Positions 35,673 through 44,687 of a DNA stretch of 64,000 nt are shown here, one piece after another. The stretch comes from Ch128b sp964527925 (lineage in GTDB: Bacteria; Bacteroidota; Ignavibacteria; Ch128b), in the NCBI GenBank assembly GCA_964527925.1, contig CAZGQO010000002.1, forward strand, positions 1 to 64,000. The letters run 5' to 3'. The notes under the pieces were generated by a model. That model was not told the origin of the DNA, made no database searches, and worked only from the letters and a program-made list of their open reading frames with translations. Position 1 is the first letter of the stretch; each line of letters opens with the position of its first letter. The translations under genes and the position numbers were made by a program.

Positions 35673-38051
35673 TTATTTAAGTTTAAGTTTTATTGAATTA
35701 TATTTACAGTTCTGTTCAGGAATCACAACACCAGAAAACTTTTTATCATTTATATAAATCTCATTAACACCAGAATATTTTCTATTCGGATTTTCAAAAA
35801 CTATATCATAAACTTTTCCACGAAATAGTCTTTTAACTCTCACTGATTCCCATTCATCAGGGAAGTTTGGATCAATTATTAATCCGTCTTTTCCCGCCCT
35901 CACACCAATTAAATAATCTACAATCACTTTTTGAAACCACGCTGCTGATCCGGTATACCAGGTCCATCCTCCCATACCATAAAGTGGAGAATCTGGACCT
36001 TCAATGTTTCCTGGAGTCACATAAGGTTCAGCAACATATTCATCTGGATTAAGCCCATTCAATACAGGTGAAAGTCGTTTGTAAATCTCATAAGCTAATT
36101 GTTTATTCTTTTTTAAGGAATATGCCCAGATTGACCATGTTGCAGCGTGAGTGTAAACTCCACCATTTTCTCTTCTTCCTGGTGCATACCGTGAAAGATA
36201 TCCAATTAAATTATCAGGCTTTGAATATGCAGGATATAGTAAAAGTGGTCCGTTCTTTTTCAATAAATATTTTTCAATAGATTTCAGAGCTTGAATTTGT
36301 TTATCCTCAGGTGCAATATCACTTATGACTGCCCAGGTTTGAGCATTGAGATAAATTTTCCCCTCTTCATTCTCTTTGCTTCCAATTTTATCGCCATTAT
36401 CTTTAGTAGCTCTATAAAACCACTCACCATCCCATGCATATTCGTTAAATGCTTTTTGAAGATTTAAAGCACGATTAGAATATTCATCAGCTTTTTTGTT
36501 TTCATTAATGTCTCGTAAAATTTTCTCAAAGCCTTTTAAGATCAAAAAAAGAAATTCAGCTAACCAGATTGATTCACCTTTCCATTCAAGCCCAACGGCG
36601 CTTAAACCATCATTCCAATCACCTGCACCAATAAGTGGAAGTCCGCGTTCACTAAATCTTGATAATACTTTATCAATCGCTTTGATACAATGACTCAAGA
36701 TTGAATCGAGATTTTCTTTATCATCAAAGTATTCCGATCTTTCCTCAAGAATTGAATAATCATTTGTTTCCAGAATATATTGATTGACCAGGAAAGGCAG
36801 CCAGAGTAAATCGTCTGTCATGTTTGTTTGAAGTCCTGTTTCTGAAATCGGATGCCACCAGTGCAGTACTTGTCCATCTTTGAGCTGGTGTTTTGTATGA
36901 AGCAAAATTTGTTCTTTTGTTTTTAATGGATCAATTGTTAAAAAGACAAGACTATCCTGAAGTTGATCTCTAAATCCAAACGCACCGGATTGTTGATAGT
37001 ATGCTGTTCTCGCCCATAACCTGCCGGAAATCGCCTGATATCTTAACCATCGATTTACAAGAAGATTGATGGAATGATCAGGAGTATCAATTTCAAAAGT
37101 AGAAAGAATTTTATCCCAATTCTCCTGTATTTCCTCTAAACACTTTTCAACAAAATTGTGATTTGAATATTTTCGAACAACTTCTTTGATCTCATCTACG
37201 CTTTTTTTCAAGCCGAGTATAAAATTAAATCTTTTGCTCTTTCCTGGTTCTATTTCCACTACGATTTTAACAGAACCAATCGGATCAAACCACTTACCAG
37301 TTGTATTAGAAAGCCTCCCTTCCAATACAGCTTTCGGTTTTTCAAGGGAACCATAAAGTCCTAAAAATTTCTCTTTGTCACCTTCATACTCTATAATTTT
37401 TTCGGACGAAGATATGAATCCAATATAAGGATAATCAATGTTCCAGTGACCACGGTTTTGAATTGGAATTTCCCACAATCTTTTTTTACCAATTAGCGAG
37501 TTCGAATCTTCGGAAAAATGAGTTTCAATGAAGGACTTGTGAAATTCTCGATGAAAATCTGTAGATGATCCCAAACAAAATTCAAAATATGAATAAATTT
37601 CAAGATTCAGTTTCTTGTTTGAATTATTGACTATTTCAAAGTCCCAAATTTCGATTGATTCATTCCAGGGAATGAATACCTTCAAATTAGTTTCTATTTG
37701 CTTGTATCTTGATTTAAATTTTGTATATCCCTGACCATGAATTACTTCATAAAAATTAAGTTCAGTTTTTGATGGCAAATAAGTTGGTGAAAAATATTTT
37801 TGTGCTTCTAAATCTTTTATGTAAAAATATTTTCCCCAATTATCCTGAATTAAGTCTTGATGCCATCGATTTAATCTATTGAATTCAGAATGTTCCAGGA
37901 AGCTAAATCCACCGCCAAGTTGAGATATAACCAATCCATATTGTCCATTTGATATAACATTTACCCAAGGCCTGGATGTGAAAGGATTTGTAATTACATA
38001 CTCTTTATAATCATCAGTGAAATAACCGTATTTAGATTGATAAAGTCCCAT
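35673..38051 (-). CDS. GH94 glycoside phosphorylase (cellobiose phosphorylase-like)
   Basis: 792 aa, no signal peptide, so cytoplasmic. N-terminal beta sandwich starts YGYFTDDYKEYVITNPFTSRPW and GLVISQLGGGFSFLEHSEFNR, both standard GH94 features. The (alpha/alpha)6 barrel includes SGAFGFRDQLQDS, HWWHP, the catalytic acid region GAGDWNDGLSAVG (Asp at about 473), YAPGRRENGGVYTHAATW and a C-terminal MGGWTWYTGSAAWF. It cleaves a beta-glucosidic disaccharide with phosphate to give glucose 1-phosphate, saving ATP. The length matches cellobiose/laminaribiose phosphorylases rather than the longer beta-1,2-oligoglucan phosphorylases, so the exact substrate is open. It follows lacI by 1 bp. Confidence 0.92.
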   Translation of the reverse strand: MGLYQSKYGYFTDDYKEYVITNPFTSRPWVNVISNGQYGLVISQLGGGFSFLEHSEFNRLNRWHQDLIQDNWGKYFYIKDLEAQKYFSPTYLPSKTELNFYEVIHGQGYTKFKSRYKQIETNLKVFIPWNESIEIWDFEIVNNSNKKLNLEIYSYFEFCLGSSTDFHREFHKSFIETHFSEDSNSLIGKKRLWEIPIQNRGHWNIDYPYIGFISSSEKIIEYEGDKEKFLGLYGSLEKPKAVLEGRLSNTTGKWFDPIGSVKIVVEIEPGKSKRFNFILGLKKSVDEIKEVVRKYSNHNFVEKCLEEIQENWDKILSTFEIDTPDHSINLLVNRWLRYQAISGRLWARTAYYQQSGAFGFRDQLQDSLVFLTIDPLKTKEQILLHTKHQLKDGQVLHWWHPISETGLQTNMTDDLLWLPFLVNQYILETNDYSILEERSEYFDDKENLDSILSHCIKAIDKVLSRFSERGLPLIGAGDWNDGLSAVGLEWKGESIWLAEFLFLILKGFEKILRDINENKKADEYSNRALNLQKAFNEYAWDGEWFYRATKDNGDKIGSKENEEGKIYLNAQTWAVISDIAPEDKQIQALKSIEKYLLKKNGPLLLYPAYSKPDNLIGYLSRYAPGRRENGGVYTHAATWSIWAYSLKKNKQLAYEIYKRLSPVLNGLNPDEYVAEPYVTPGNIEGPDSPLYGMGGWTWYTGSAAWFQKVIVDYLIGVRAGKDGLIIDPNFPDEWESVRVKRLFRGKVYDIVFENPNRKYSGVNEIYINDKKFSGVVIPEQNCKYNSIKLKLK

Positions 38052-38052
38052 A

Positions 38053-39066
38053 TTACCTTATTTTTTTAGTGGAACCTCCAACTACAAATCCAGTAGAAAC
38101 TTTAATATGTTTTGCTTCAATATTTTTATTTCTATTTCTAATTAATTGAAGAAGAATATTCATTGCCTCTGAACCTAACTCTCTCTTTGGAACATGAACA
38201 GTTGTCAATGTTGGATGAATAATTTCTGATAACATTATATGATCAAAACCAACCACTGCAATATCATCTGGGATAGAAAGACCAACTTTATTTATGTGCT
38301 TATAACATCCTAAAGCCATCATATCATTAAAACAAAAAATTAACTCTGGTTTTTCAATCATAGCAAGTAATCTACTGCATGCAAGTTCTCCACCCCGAAC
38401 ATCAAAATTGCCAGATAGAATCCACTCATTCTTAATCGGAATTCCAAGCTCAAGCATTGCTGAAATAAAACCTTCGAGTCTTTCGGAAGAATCGTAATTT
38501 TCGTCAGGTCCACGAATAACAGCAATCTTTTGATAACCCAATTGTTCGACTAAAAACTTAGTCATCGAATAAGTACCTTGAAAATTATTAATACTAACAG
38601 TGCTTATATTTCCCCACTCATTTTTTCCTGTAATCAGAACGATTGGTGTCTTTGATTTAGTAATCAACTCTTTCACCTGTTCATTCATTGAAGGAATCAT
38701 CAAAATTATTCCATCGACTAAACTTTCTTGCATAAAATTAAGTACCGATTCTACAATGTTTCTCTTACTATGTGAACTTGCAACAATCAAATGAAAGCCT
38801 TCTTTAGAGGCAACATCATCAAGACCATTAATAATATCCGTATAAAATTCTCCCCAGATTTCAGGAACGACAAATCCAACAACATCTTTATTTCGACGAA
38901 TGAGGGTTTTCACCAATCCACTTGGTTCATAATTAAGTTCACGAGCGATTTCAAAAATTAATTCTTTTGTCTCTGGCTTAACCCCGGGGTGATCGTTTAA
39001 TGCCCTTGAAACAGTGGCTATTGAAACATTTGCCTTTTTAGCAATTTCTTTTATTGATGCTGTCAT
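38053..39066 (-). CDS. LacI family transcriptional regulator
   Basis: 337 aa from the ATG at 39066; an upstream ATG at 39105 would add 13 residues not found in LacI proteins. Residues 1-50 are the DNA-binding domain (SIKEIAKKANVSIATVSRAL, NDHPGVKPETKELI, ELNYEPS with the minor-groove hinge). The remainder is a periplasmic-binding-like sensor domain (VVGFVVPEIWGEFYTDIING, DGIILMIPS, DIAVVGFDHIMLSEIIHPTLTTV). As first gene of the glucan operon it probably represses its own operon until a sugar binds. Inverted repeats suitable as operators lie 60-100 bp upstream. Confidence 0.93.
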   Translation of the reverse strand: MTASIKEIAKKANVSIATVSRALNDHPGVKPETKELIFEIARELNYEPSGLVKTLIRRNKDVVGFVVPEIWGEFYTDIINGLDDVASKEGFHLIVASSHSKRNIVESVLNFMQESLVDGIILMIPSMNEQVKELITKSKTPIVLITGKNEWGNISTVSINNFQGTYSMTKFLVEQLGYQKIAVIRGPDENYDSSERLEGFISAMLELGIPIKNEWILSGNFDVRGGELACSRLLAMIEKPELIFCFNDMMALGCYKHINKVGLSIPDDIAVVGFDHIMLSEIIHPTLTTVHVPKRELGSEAMNILLQLIRNRNKNIEAKHIKVSTGFVVGGSTKKIR

Positions 39067-39129
39067 AATTTTGTAAATATTTTCTTTTAATTGCAAATAT
39101 AACAATAAATTTTAAAAATCAAGTCAATA

Positions 39130-39166
39130 TTTTACATTATTACTGTAAAAATTTACATAGAGTAAA
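39130..39166. promoter_or_regulatory. Candidate LacI operators upstream of the glucan operon
   Basis: Two adjacent inverted repeats: TTTTACA-N7-TGTAAAA (39130-39150, perfect 7-bp arms) and TTTAC-N5-GTAAA (39152-39166). Both share the TTTAC/GTAAA half-site and lie about 65-100 bp before the lacI start, where an autoregulatory operator is expected. The centre lacks the CG step usual for LacI operators. Confidence 0.5.
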
Positions 39167-39576
39167 AAATTCTTTTGGATGATTGAATATTTGATAAAAG
39201 GTTTTAGAAGATAAGTGAAAAAGGAATAATAAAAAGATTTACTTTAAAGTGCGGAATTTATAACTACTGTGAAGAATATTTAAACTAAACTTATGATATT
39301 TTGAATTAGCTAGACATGGACAGAGTTATGAGAAATTCGAAATGTTGTATTTTTAGTGAATCGAAACACCTTGATAAAAAATATTGATTATAGATTCAAA
39401 TAAATTTTTAACAGCTCACTCATTGTCAATTATAAATTATACTTCATAATTAAGAAACTCATTTAGAGAATAATTGCAATGTTGAGAATATAATTTCCTA
39501 TTCTTATGATTAAACTAATTAAATTAAAATTTTCTAATGGCACATCGATTGATTGAAAATGATAAACCTAAATTAA
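39167..39576. other. Divergent intergenic region, no gene seen
   Basis: About 410 bp of AT-rich DNA between divergently read lacI and hydrogenase genes. It must contain the hydrogenase operon promoter. An ATG at 39538 opens a 20-codon frame (MAHRLIENDKPKLKVVYK...) that could be the displaced true start of the hydrogenase beta subunit. I see no other structure. Confidence 0.4.
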
Positions 39577-40712
39577 AGGTCGTTTATAAAAGTAATTGAA
39601 ATAAGTGAACTTGATAATCTCATCACGAAGTTGAGAGAATCAGGATACAAAGTAATTGGTCCTACCATTCATAATGGCGCAATTGTTTATTCAGAAATTT
39701 TTAGTTCAAGTGATCTGCCGCAAAGCTATACTGATATTCAAAAACCAGGATTCTATCGTCTGGACAAAACAAATGAGCCATTATATTTTAATTATGTTGT
39801 TGGACCACAATCATGAAAAAAATATTTATATCCATCCATACAAAAAATCTTCACTGCATTTTATAATGGGAAAAAATTGAAATCAAAAATGAAAATCCCG
39901 AACCAATTAAATATGCCTTCATTGGTGTAAGATCATGTGAATTGAATGCAATTGAAATTCAAGATAAAGTTTTTTTAGGCGGTGAATATCAGAATAATGT
40001 TTATAAAACTCCGAAAAAAAATGCATTTATAATTGGTGTGAACTGTTCAAAAGCAGCAGAAAATTGTTTCTGTACTTCAATGAATTCCGGTCCTGAAATT
40101 AAAAATGGATATGATCTTTTACTAACTGAAATTCACGAAAGCAACAAACATTATTTTATTATAGAAGCTGGCAGTGATGAAGGAAACGACTTATTAAATG
40201 AACTGAGGACTGCAGACGTTAGTCAAAATGATATTGAAGCTAAAAATAGAGTTATTCAATCAACTATTTCACAGATAGAAAAACGACTTGACACTCAAAA
40301 CTTAAAAGAAATTTTGTTGAAAAACATTGAGTCACCTGTCTGGGATGAAGTAGCAAAACGATGCCTTGCATGTGGAAACTGTACAATTGTATATCCAACA
40401 TGTTTTTGCATGACTGTTGAAGATTAAACTGATTTGAAAAGGACAAAATCAGAAAGAATACAAAAATGGGATTCCTGTTTCACACTTGAATACTCATATA
40501 TTCATGGTGGAAGTGGCAGAGTCTCTGTTGCAAGTCGATATAGACAATGGTTAACACACAAACTGGCAAGCTGGTATGAACAATTTGGAACATCAGGTTG
40601 TGTTGGCTGCTGAAGATGCATAACCTGGTGCCCTGTGGGTATTGATATTACAGTGGAGACAACTAACATTAAAAAAATCTCTAATTATCAATTTACCTCA
40701 ATGGAGGAATAA
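39577..40712 (+). pseudogene. hydB: Group 3b hydrogenase beta (iron-sulfur) subunit, multiply broken
   Basis: The joined frames match the sulfhydrogenase beta subunit throughout: SGYKVIGPTIHNGAIVYSEI, KYLYPSIQKIFTAFYNGKK, YAFIGVRSCELNAIEIQD, CLACGNCTIVYPTCFC, WDSCFTLEYSYIHGG, SRYRQWLTHKLASW, GTSGCVGC-RCITWCPVGID. The lesions are: no start codon in frame; TGA at 39814-39816 where relatives have Trp (GPxSW); loss of one A in the A run 39871-39876 (frameshift); TAA at 40425-40427; and TGA at 40611-40613 where relatives have Gly between the [4Fe-4S] cysteines. The subunit carries electrons between the large/small core and the flavin subunit. With so many independent changes no functional protein is expected. 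Confidence 0.88.
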
Positions 40713-40715
40713 TAA

Positions 40716-41174
40716 ATGGAAACTTTAGAAAAAATTCTTGTTGAACATCCTTTCGTTGCCGGACTCAGTCCTGAACATATTCAATTAATTGTTGGATGTG
40801 CAAAGAATGTTGTCTTCGAACCTGGTAAATACATCTTTAAGGAGAATAAAGAAGCTAATTCTTTCTATATAATTCGTTCTGGAAAGGTTGCCCTTGAAAT
40901 TTATTCACCAGAAGTTGGTTCAATAATTATTCAAACTCTTGGTGAAGGTGAGATTATTGGTTGGTCCTGAATGGTTCCTCCGTATCAATGGAGATTTGAT
41001 GCTCGAGCAGTCGAACTGACAAGAGTGATTGAACTGGATGGTACTTGCCTGCGAAATAAATGTGAAAGTGATCCAGGATTAGGATATGAAATTATGAAAC
41101 GCCTCGCCAATATTTTTGAGCAAAGAATAAACGCAATGAGAATTCAATTACTCGATTTGTATGGCAAAAAATGA
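40716..41174 (+). pseudogene. Cyclic-nucleotide-binding (Crp-like sensor) protein of the hydrogenase operon, with in-frame TGA
   Basis: About 152 codons. The cNMP-binding fold reads HPFVAGLSPEHIQLIVGCA, FEPGKYIFKENKEANSFYII, GEGEIIGWS, then TGA at 40968-40970, then MVPPYQWRFDARAVELTRVI and LGYEIMKRLANIFEQRI. Relatives found between the beta and gamma subunits in group 3b operons continue GWSW(L/M)xPPYxWxFDARA, so the TGA replaces a Trp codon exactly. There is no DNA-binding HTH; the usual role is presumed regulation of the enzyme. Either half alone could not fold a complete binding site. Confidence 0.85.
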
Positions 41175-41208
41175 TTAATGATCAACTTCTTTCTTGAAAG
41201 GTAAGATT

Positions 41209-42033
41209 ATGCAAGCAATGATCCCATCTAATTATAAAGTACAAAAATTCATAAAGGAAACTCACGATACTTTTACGCTGGAATTAAAATCTCTTGATTC
41301 AAAAAATGGTTTTCATTTCGAGCCAGGTCAGTTTAATATGATTTATATTTTTGGAGTTGGTGAAGTACCAATTTCAATCAGTGGTGATCCGAATAGAAAT
41401 GGGATACTCGTTCACACCACTCGAGCAGTTGGTACTGTAACAAAACAAATGGTAAAATTAAAGAAAGATGATATTGTTGGAATAAGAGGACCTTATGGCA
41501 GACCCTGGCCAGTTAAAGAAGCTGTTGGAAATGATGTTTTATTGGTTGCCGGAGGAATTGGTCTGGCTCCTCTTCGACCCGTAATTTATCGTCTGCTTGC
41601 TCATCGTGAATATTATGGAAGAATAATTCTGCTTTATGGAACAAGAACACTCCAGGATATTCTTTATCGCAAAGAGCTTGAGAAACTTCGTTCGAGACTT
41701 GATATAGATATAATAGTTACAGTCGATAGAGCCATAAAAAACTGGACGAGGAATGTTGGCGTTGTGACTACATTAATACCTCGTGCACCATTCGATCCAC
41801 TAAACACAATTGCTATGGTTTGTGGACCCGAAATAATGATGAGATATACAATAATTGAATTAATTAAACGTGGAATTGCAAAAGAGAATATCTTTGTTTC
41901 AATGGAAAGAAACATGAAGTGTGGAATCGGTTTTTGTGGTCATTGTCAATACGGTATAAAATTTATTTGCAAAGATGATCCAGTTTTCAGTTATAAAGAA
42001 ATTGAACATCTATTCGGTAAAAGAGAGTTATAA
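41209..42033 (+). CDS. hydG: Sulfhydrogenase gamma subunit (FAD/NAD(P)H-binding reductase)
   Basis: 274 aa from the ATG at 41209 (AAAGGT ribosome site upstream). A ferredoxin-NADP reductase-type protein: FEPGQFNMIYIFGVGEVPIS with the FAD-binding motif, DIVGIRGPYGRPWPV, DVLLVAGGIGLAPLRPVIY for NAD(P)H, and a C-terminal [2Fe-2S]-type cluster KCGIGFCGHCQYG...FICKDDPV. It passes electrons between the hydrogenase core and NADP(H). The gene is complete and undamaged, in contrast to the two genes before it. It starts 34 bp after them and is 2 bp upstream of the small subunit gene. Confidence 0.92.
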   Translation: MQAMIPSNYKVQKFIKETHDTFTLELKSLDSKNGFHFEPGQFNMIYIFGVGEVPISISGDPNRNGILVHTTRAVGTVTKQMVKLKKDDIVGIRGPYGRPWPVKEAVGNDVLLVAGGIGLAPLRPVIYRLLAHREYYGRIILLYGTRTLQDILYRKELEKLRSRLDIDIIVTVDRAIKNWTRNVGVVTTLIPRAPFDPLNTIAMVCGPEIMMRYTIIELIKRGIAKENIFVSMERNMKCGIGFCGHCQYGIKFICKDDPVFSYKEIEHLFGKREL

Positions 42034-42035
42034 AT

Positions 42036-42817
42036 ATGGCAGTAAAAACTAAAAAACCAAAATTAGCTGTCTGGAAATTCGCATCATGTGATGGTTGTCA
42101 ATTGAGTATTTTAGATTGTGAAGATGAATTACTCGAAGTAGCTGATGTAGTTGAAATAGCGAATTTCCCTGAAGCAACGAGAGTTCTTATCAAAGGTCTA
42201 TATGATATTTCTTTAGTTGAAGGTTCAATCACAACCCCCACGATGCGGAACGAATTCACAAAATTAGAAGGCAATCAAAAGTTTTGATTACAATCGGAGC
42301 TTGCGCTACTGCTGGAGGAATTCAAGCGCTAAGGAATTTCAAAGATGTAAAAGAATTTATCAATCTTGTTTATGCAAATCCAAAATTTATTTCAACACTT
42401 CAAAATTCAACTCCCATTTCACATCATGTATATGTGGATTATGAATTGCGTGGTTGTCCAATTAACAAATATCAATTGATTGAAGTATTAAATGCTTTTA
42501 TCAATAATCGAAAACCAAATATTCCCAACACCAGTGTTTGCATTGAGTGCAAAAGAAAAAATGTTACATGTGTAAATGTAGCTGAAGTAAAACCATGCCT
42601 GGGTCCTGTTACCCACGCTGGATGCAATGCATTATGTCCAACTTATAATCGACCCTGTTTTGGTTGTTATGGTCCAAAGGAAGCCCCAAACACTTCATCT
42701 CTTGCCAATAAGTTTGAAGAGATTGGATTAAGCAACTATGATATAGTCAGAACATTTAGAAATTTCAATTCCTATGCAGATCCATTCCGTAAGGAGAGCG
42801 AAGCTTATGAAAAGTAA
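42036..42817 (+). pseudogene. hydD: Hydrogenase small (delta) subunit, frameshifted
   Basis: Two overlapping frames together give one NiFe small subunit: KPKLAVWKFASCDGCQLSIL (first [4Fe-4S] cysteines), EGSITTP, then after a shift HDAERIHKIRRQSKVLITIG, ACATAGGIQALRN, and the further cysteine motifs C(I/V)ECKRKN, CLGPVTHAGCNALCP, CFGCYGP. The break is at the C run 42235-42239, which is one base short: six C would restore the reading TTPHDAERI exactly. A homopolymer slip could be a sequencing error; taken with the beta subunit it may be real decay. The gene overlaps the large-subunit start by 11 bp. Confidence 0.85.
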
Positions 42818-44099
42818 AACAATTGTTGTTGATTACCTTTCTCGAGTTGAAGGAGAAGGTTCATTAATTGTAAAAATCAAAGAGAATAAAATTAAAGACC
42901 TGAAGTTTAAGATTTTTGAACCGCCAAGATTCTTTAAAGCCTTTTTAGTCGGAAGACATTTTACAGAAGCACCAGATATTACAGCAAGGATTTGTGGAAT
43001 ATGTCCTGTTGCCTATCAAATGAGTTCAATCCATGCAATGGAAAGAATTGCGGGAATTAAAATAGAAGGACCTACTAGAGAATTGAGAAGATTGCTCTAT
43101 TGTGGTGAATGGATCGAAAGTCATGTCCTGCACATCTTTCTTTTACATGCGCCAGATTTTCTCGGTTATGAAGATGCACTACAAATTGCCAAAGATCATC
43201 CCAAAGTTGTAAAAAAAGCTCTTGAATTAAAAAAGATTGGAAATGATATTGTTAATCTTCTGGGAGGAAGAGAAATACATCCAATAAATGTGCGGGTAGG
43301 AGGCTTCTACAGCATCCCACAAAAATCTGAATTCCTCCTCTTGCTAGAACGACTGAAGTGGGCACGAGATGCTGCATTAGAAGCAGTGCGGTGGACATCT
43401 TCTCTTCCTTTCCCGGAATTTGATTCCGATTATGAATTCGTTGTGCTTAGACATCCCGATGAATATCCTTTTAACGAGGGAAGACTTGTGTCAAATCGTG
43501 GAGTTGATATTGACATCAGTGAATATGAAAACAATTTCTTTGAAGAACATGTTGCACATTCAAACGCTTTGCATTCGGTTAACAAAAAAGGTGAACCTTA
43601 TTTCGTTGGTCCACTTGCAAGATTTAATTTGAATTTTGATAAACTCTCACCTATTGCTCAAGAAATTTCAAAAGAAGTTGGATTTACTCCACCAGTGACA
43701 AATCCATTTAAGAGCATAATAGCAAGAGCTGTTGAAACAGTTTATGCTTGCGACGAAGCCTTAAGAATAATTGAAAACATGAATTGGGATACAAAACCTT
43801 ATGTTGAATTTGAAATGAAAGAAGGTGTAGGTTACGGTTGCACTGAAGCTCCAAGAGGAATTTTATATCATCGCTACAAAGTTGGAAAAGATAACTTAAT
43901 AGAATCAGCGAAGATTGTCCCGCCAACTTCACAAAATCAAAAACAAATTGAAAAAGACCTTTACGAATTTGTCACTAAATATATGCATTTACCCAAAAAC
44001 GAATTGCAATGGAAATTAGAGAAGGCAATTAGAAATTACGATCCATGTATTTCATGTGCGACTCATTTCTTAAATCTCCAAATTATTAGTGAAGATTAA
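42807..44099 (+). CDS. hydA: Group 3b NiFe hydrogenase large (alpha) subunit
   Basis: 430 aa from the ATG at 42807 (AAGGAG upstream). The NiFe ligands are present: RICGICPVAYQ (Cys63 and Cys66) and DPCISCATHF (Cys414 and Cys417), with SRVEGEGSL at the N-terminus and EAPRGILYHRYKV before the end. The C-terminal tail after CATH is short, consistent with maturation by the protease encoded 11 bp downstream. In the group 3b enzymes this subunit oxidises or makes H2 with NADP(H), and in some it reduces sulfur. The subunit itself looks intact, but the electron-transfer partners upstream are damaged. Confidence 0.94.
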   Translation: MKSKTIVVDYLSRVEGEGSLIVKIKENKIKDLKFKIFEPPRFFKAFLVGRHFTEAPDITARICGICPVAYQMSSIHAMERIAGIKIEGPTRELRRLLYCGEWIESHVLHIFLLHAPDFLGYEDALQIAKDHPKVVKKALELKKIGNDIVNLLGGREIHPINVRVGGFYSIPQKSEFLLLLERLKWARDAALEAVRWTSSLPFPEFDSDYEFVVLRHPDEYPFNEGRLVSNRGVDIDISEYENNFFEEHVAHSNALHSVNKKGEPYFVGPLARFNLNFDKLSPIAQEISKEVGFTPPVTNPFKSIIARAVETVYACDEALRIIENMNWDTKPYVEFEMKEGVGYGCTEAPRGILYHRYKVGKDNLIESAKIVPPTSQNQKQIEKDLYEFVTKYMHLPKNELQWKLEKAIRNYDPCISCATHFLNLQIISED

Positions 44100-44110
44100 T
44101 ATATATTTCT

Positions 44111-44572
44111 ATGAACCCTCTAATTATTGGAATTGGGAATGAGTTTCGTGGTGATGACGCTATAGGTTTATTGGTTGCCCGTTCACTCAAACAAAAATTC
44201 CCTGATGTTAATATAATCGAATCAAATGGGGATATAACGGATCTACTTAACCATTTCAAACAATATAATCCAATTATCATTATTGATGCAGCAATTACGA
44301 ATGATGAGAATAGAATTGGAAAAGTAAATTATCTAGTTATAAATAAAAATTTACCAGCGTTGAATATTAAATTTTATTCTTCCCATGCACTTGCAGTTAT
44401 GGAGGTAATAAAAATTGCAGAACAACTAAATTTGCTTCCAGATGAAATTCACATCTACGGAATTTCAGGAATGAATTTCAATTTAAATGAAAAAATTTCT
44501 GAAAGATTGTTGGACGAACTTGAAAATATTACAAATCTTATAATCCAAAATCATTTTTCACAAACAATCTGA
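44111..44572 (+). CDS. Hydrogenase maturation protease (HycI/HyaD/FrhD family)
   Basis: 153 aa, family length. GIGNEFRGDDAIGLLVARSL is the diagnostic N-terminal motif (GxGNxxxGDDGxG), with the nickel-sensing Glu11 and Asp16/17; a second acidic site is IIIDA, and SSHALAVMEVI supplies the conserved His. It trims the C-terminus of the large subunit once nickel is inserted. It closes the hydrogenase operon, and no terminator is visible after it. Confidence 0.93.
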   Translation: MNPLIIGIGNEFRGDDAIGLLVARSLKQKFPDVNIIESNGDITDLLNHFKQYNPIIIIDAAITNDENRIGKVNYLVINKNLPALNIKFYSSHALAVMEVIKIAEQLNLLPDEIHIYGISGMNFNLNEKISERLLDELENITNLIIQNHFSQTI

Positions 44573-44687
44573 TTTAATAATCAAAGATCTTCTCTTCTCA
44601 TTTTCATTTTAATAAATTGATAAAAAATTTTTAGCCATAATTATCTAATCATTTCATTTTATTATTTTTAAAAAAATGGAATTCAAT

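Noticed and set aside
38053..39105. Longer LacI start at 39105
   Set aside because: The 13 extra residues have no counterpart in LacI proteins, whose DNA-binding domain starts within a few residues of Met.
9601..40970. UGA recoded as Trp across the genome
   Set aside because: TGA ends many intact genes here (for example the sigma-like gene at 4650, ccmD at 50222 and the GH144 gene at 16864), and TGG is common inside genes. One TGA in the hydrogenase beta subunit replaces Gly rather than Trp.
40716..41174. Two separate small genes for the cNMP-binding protein
   Set aside because: The two frames are contiguous across a single TGA, and the joined sequence follows the known family across the stop (GWS-x-MVPPYQW).
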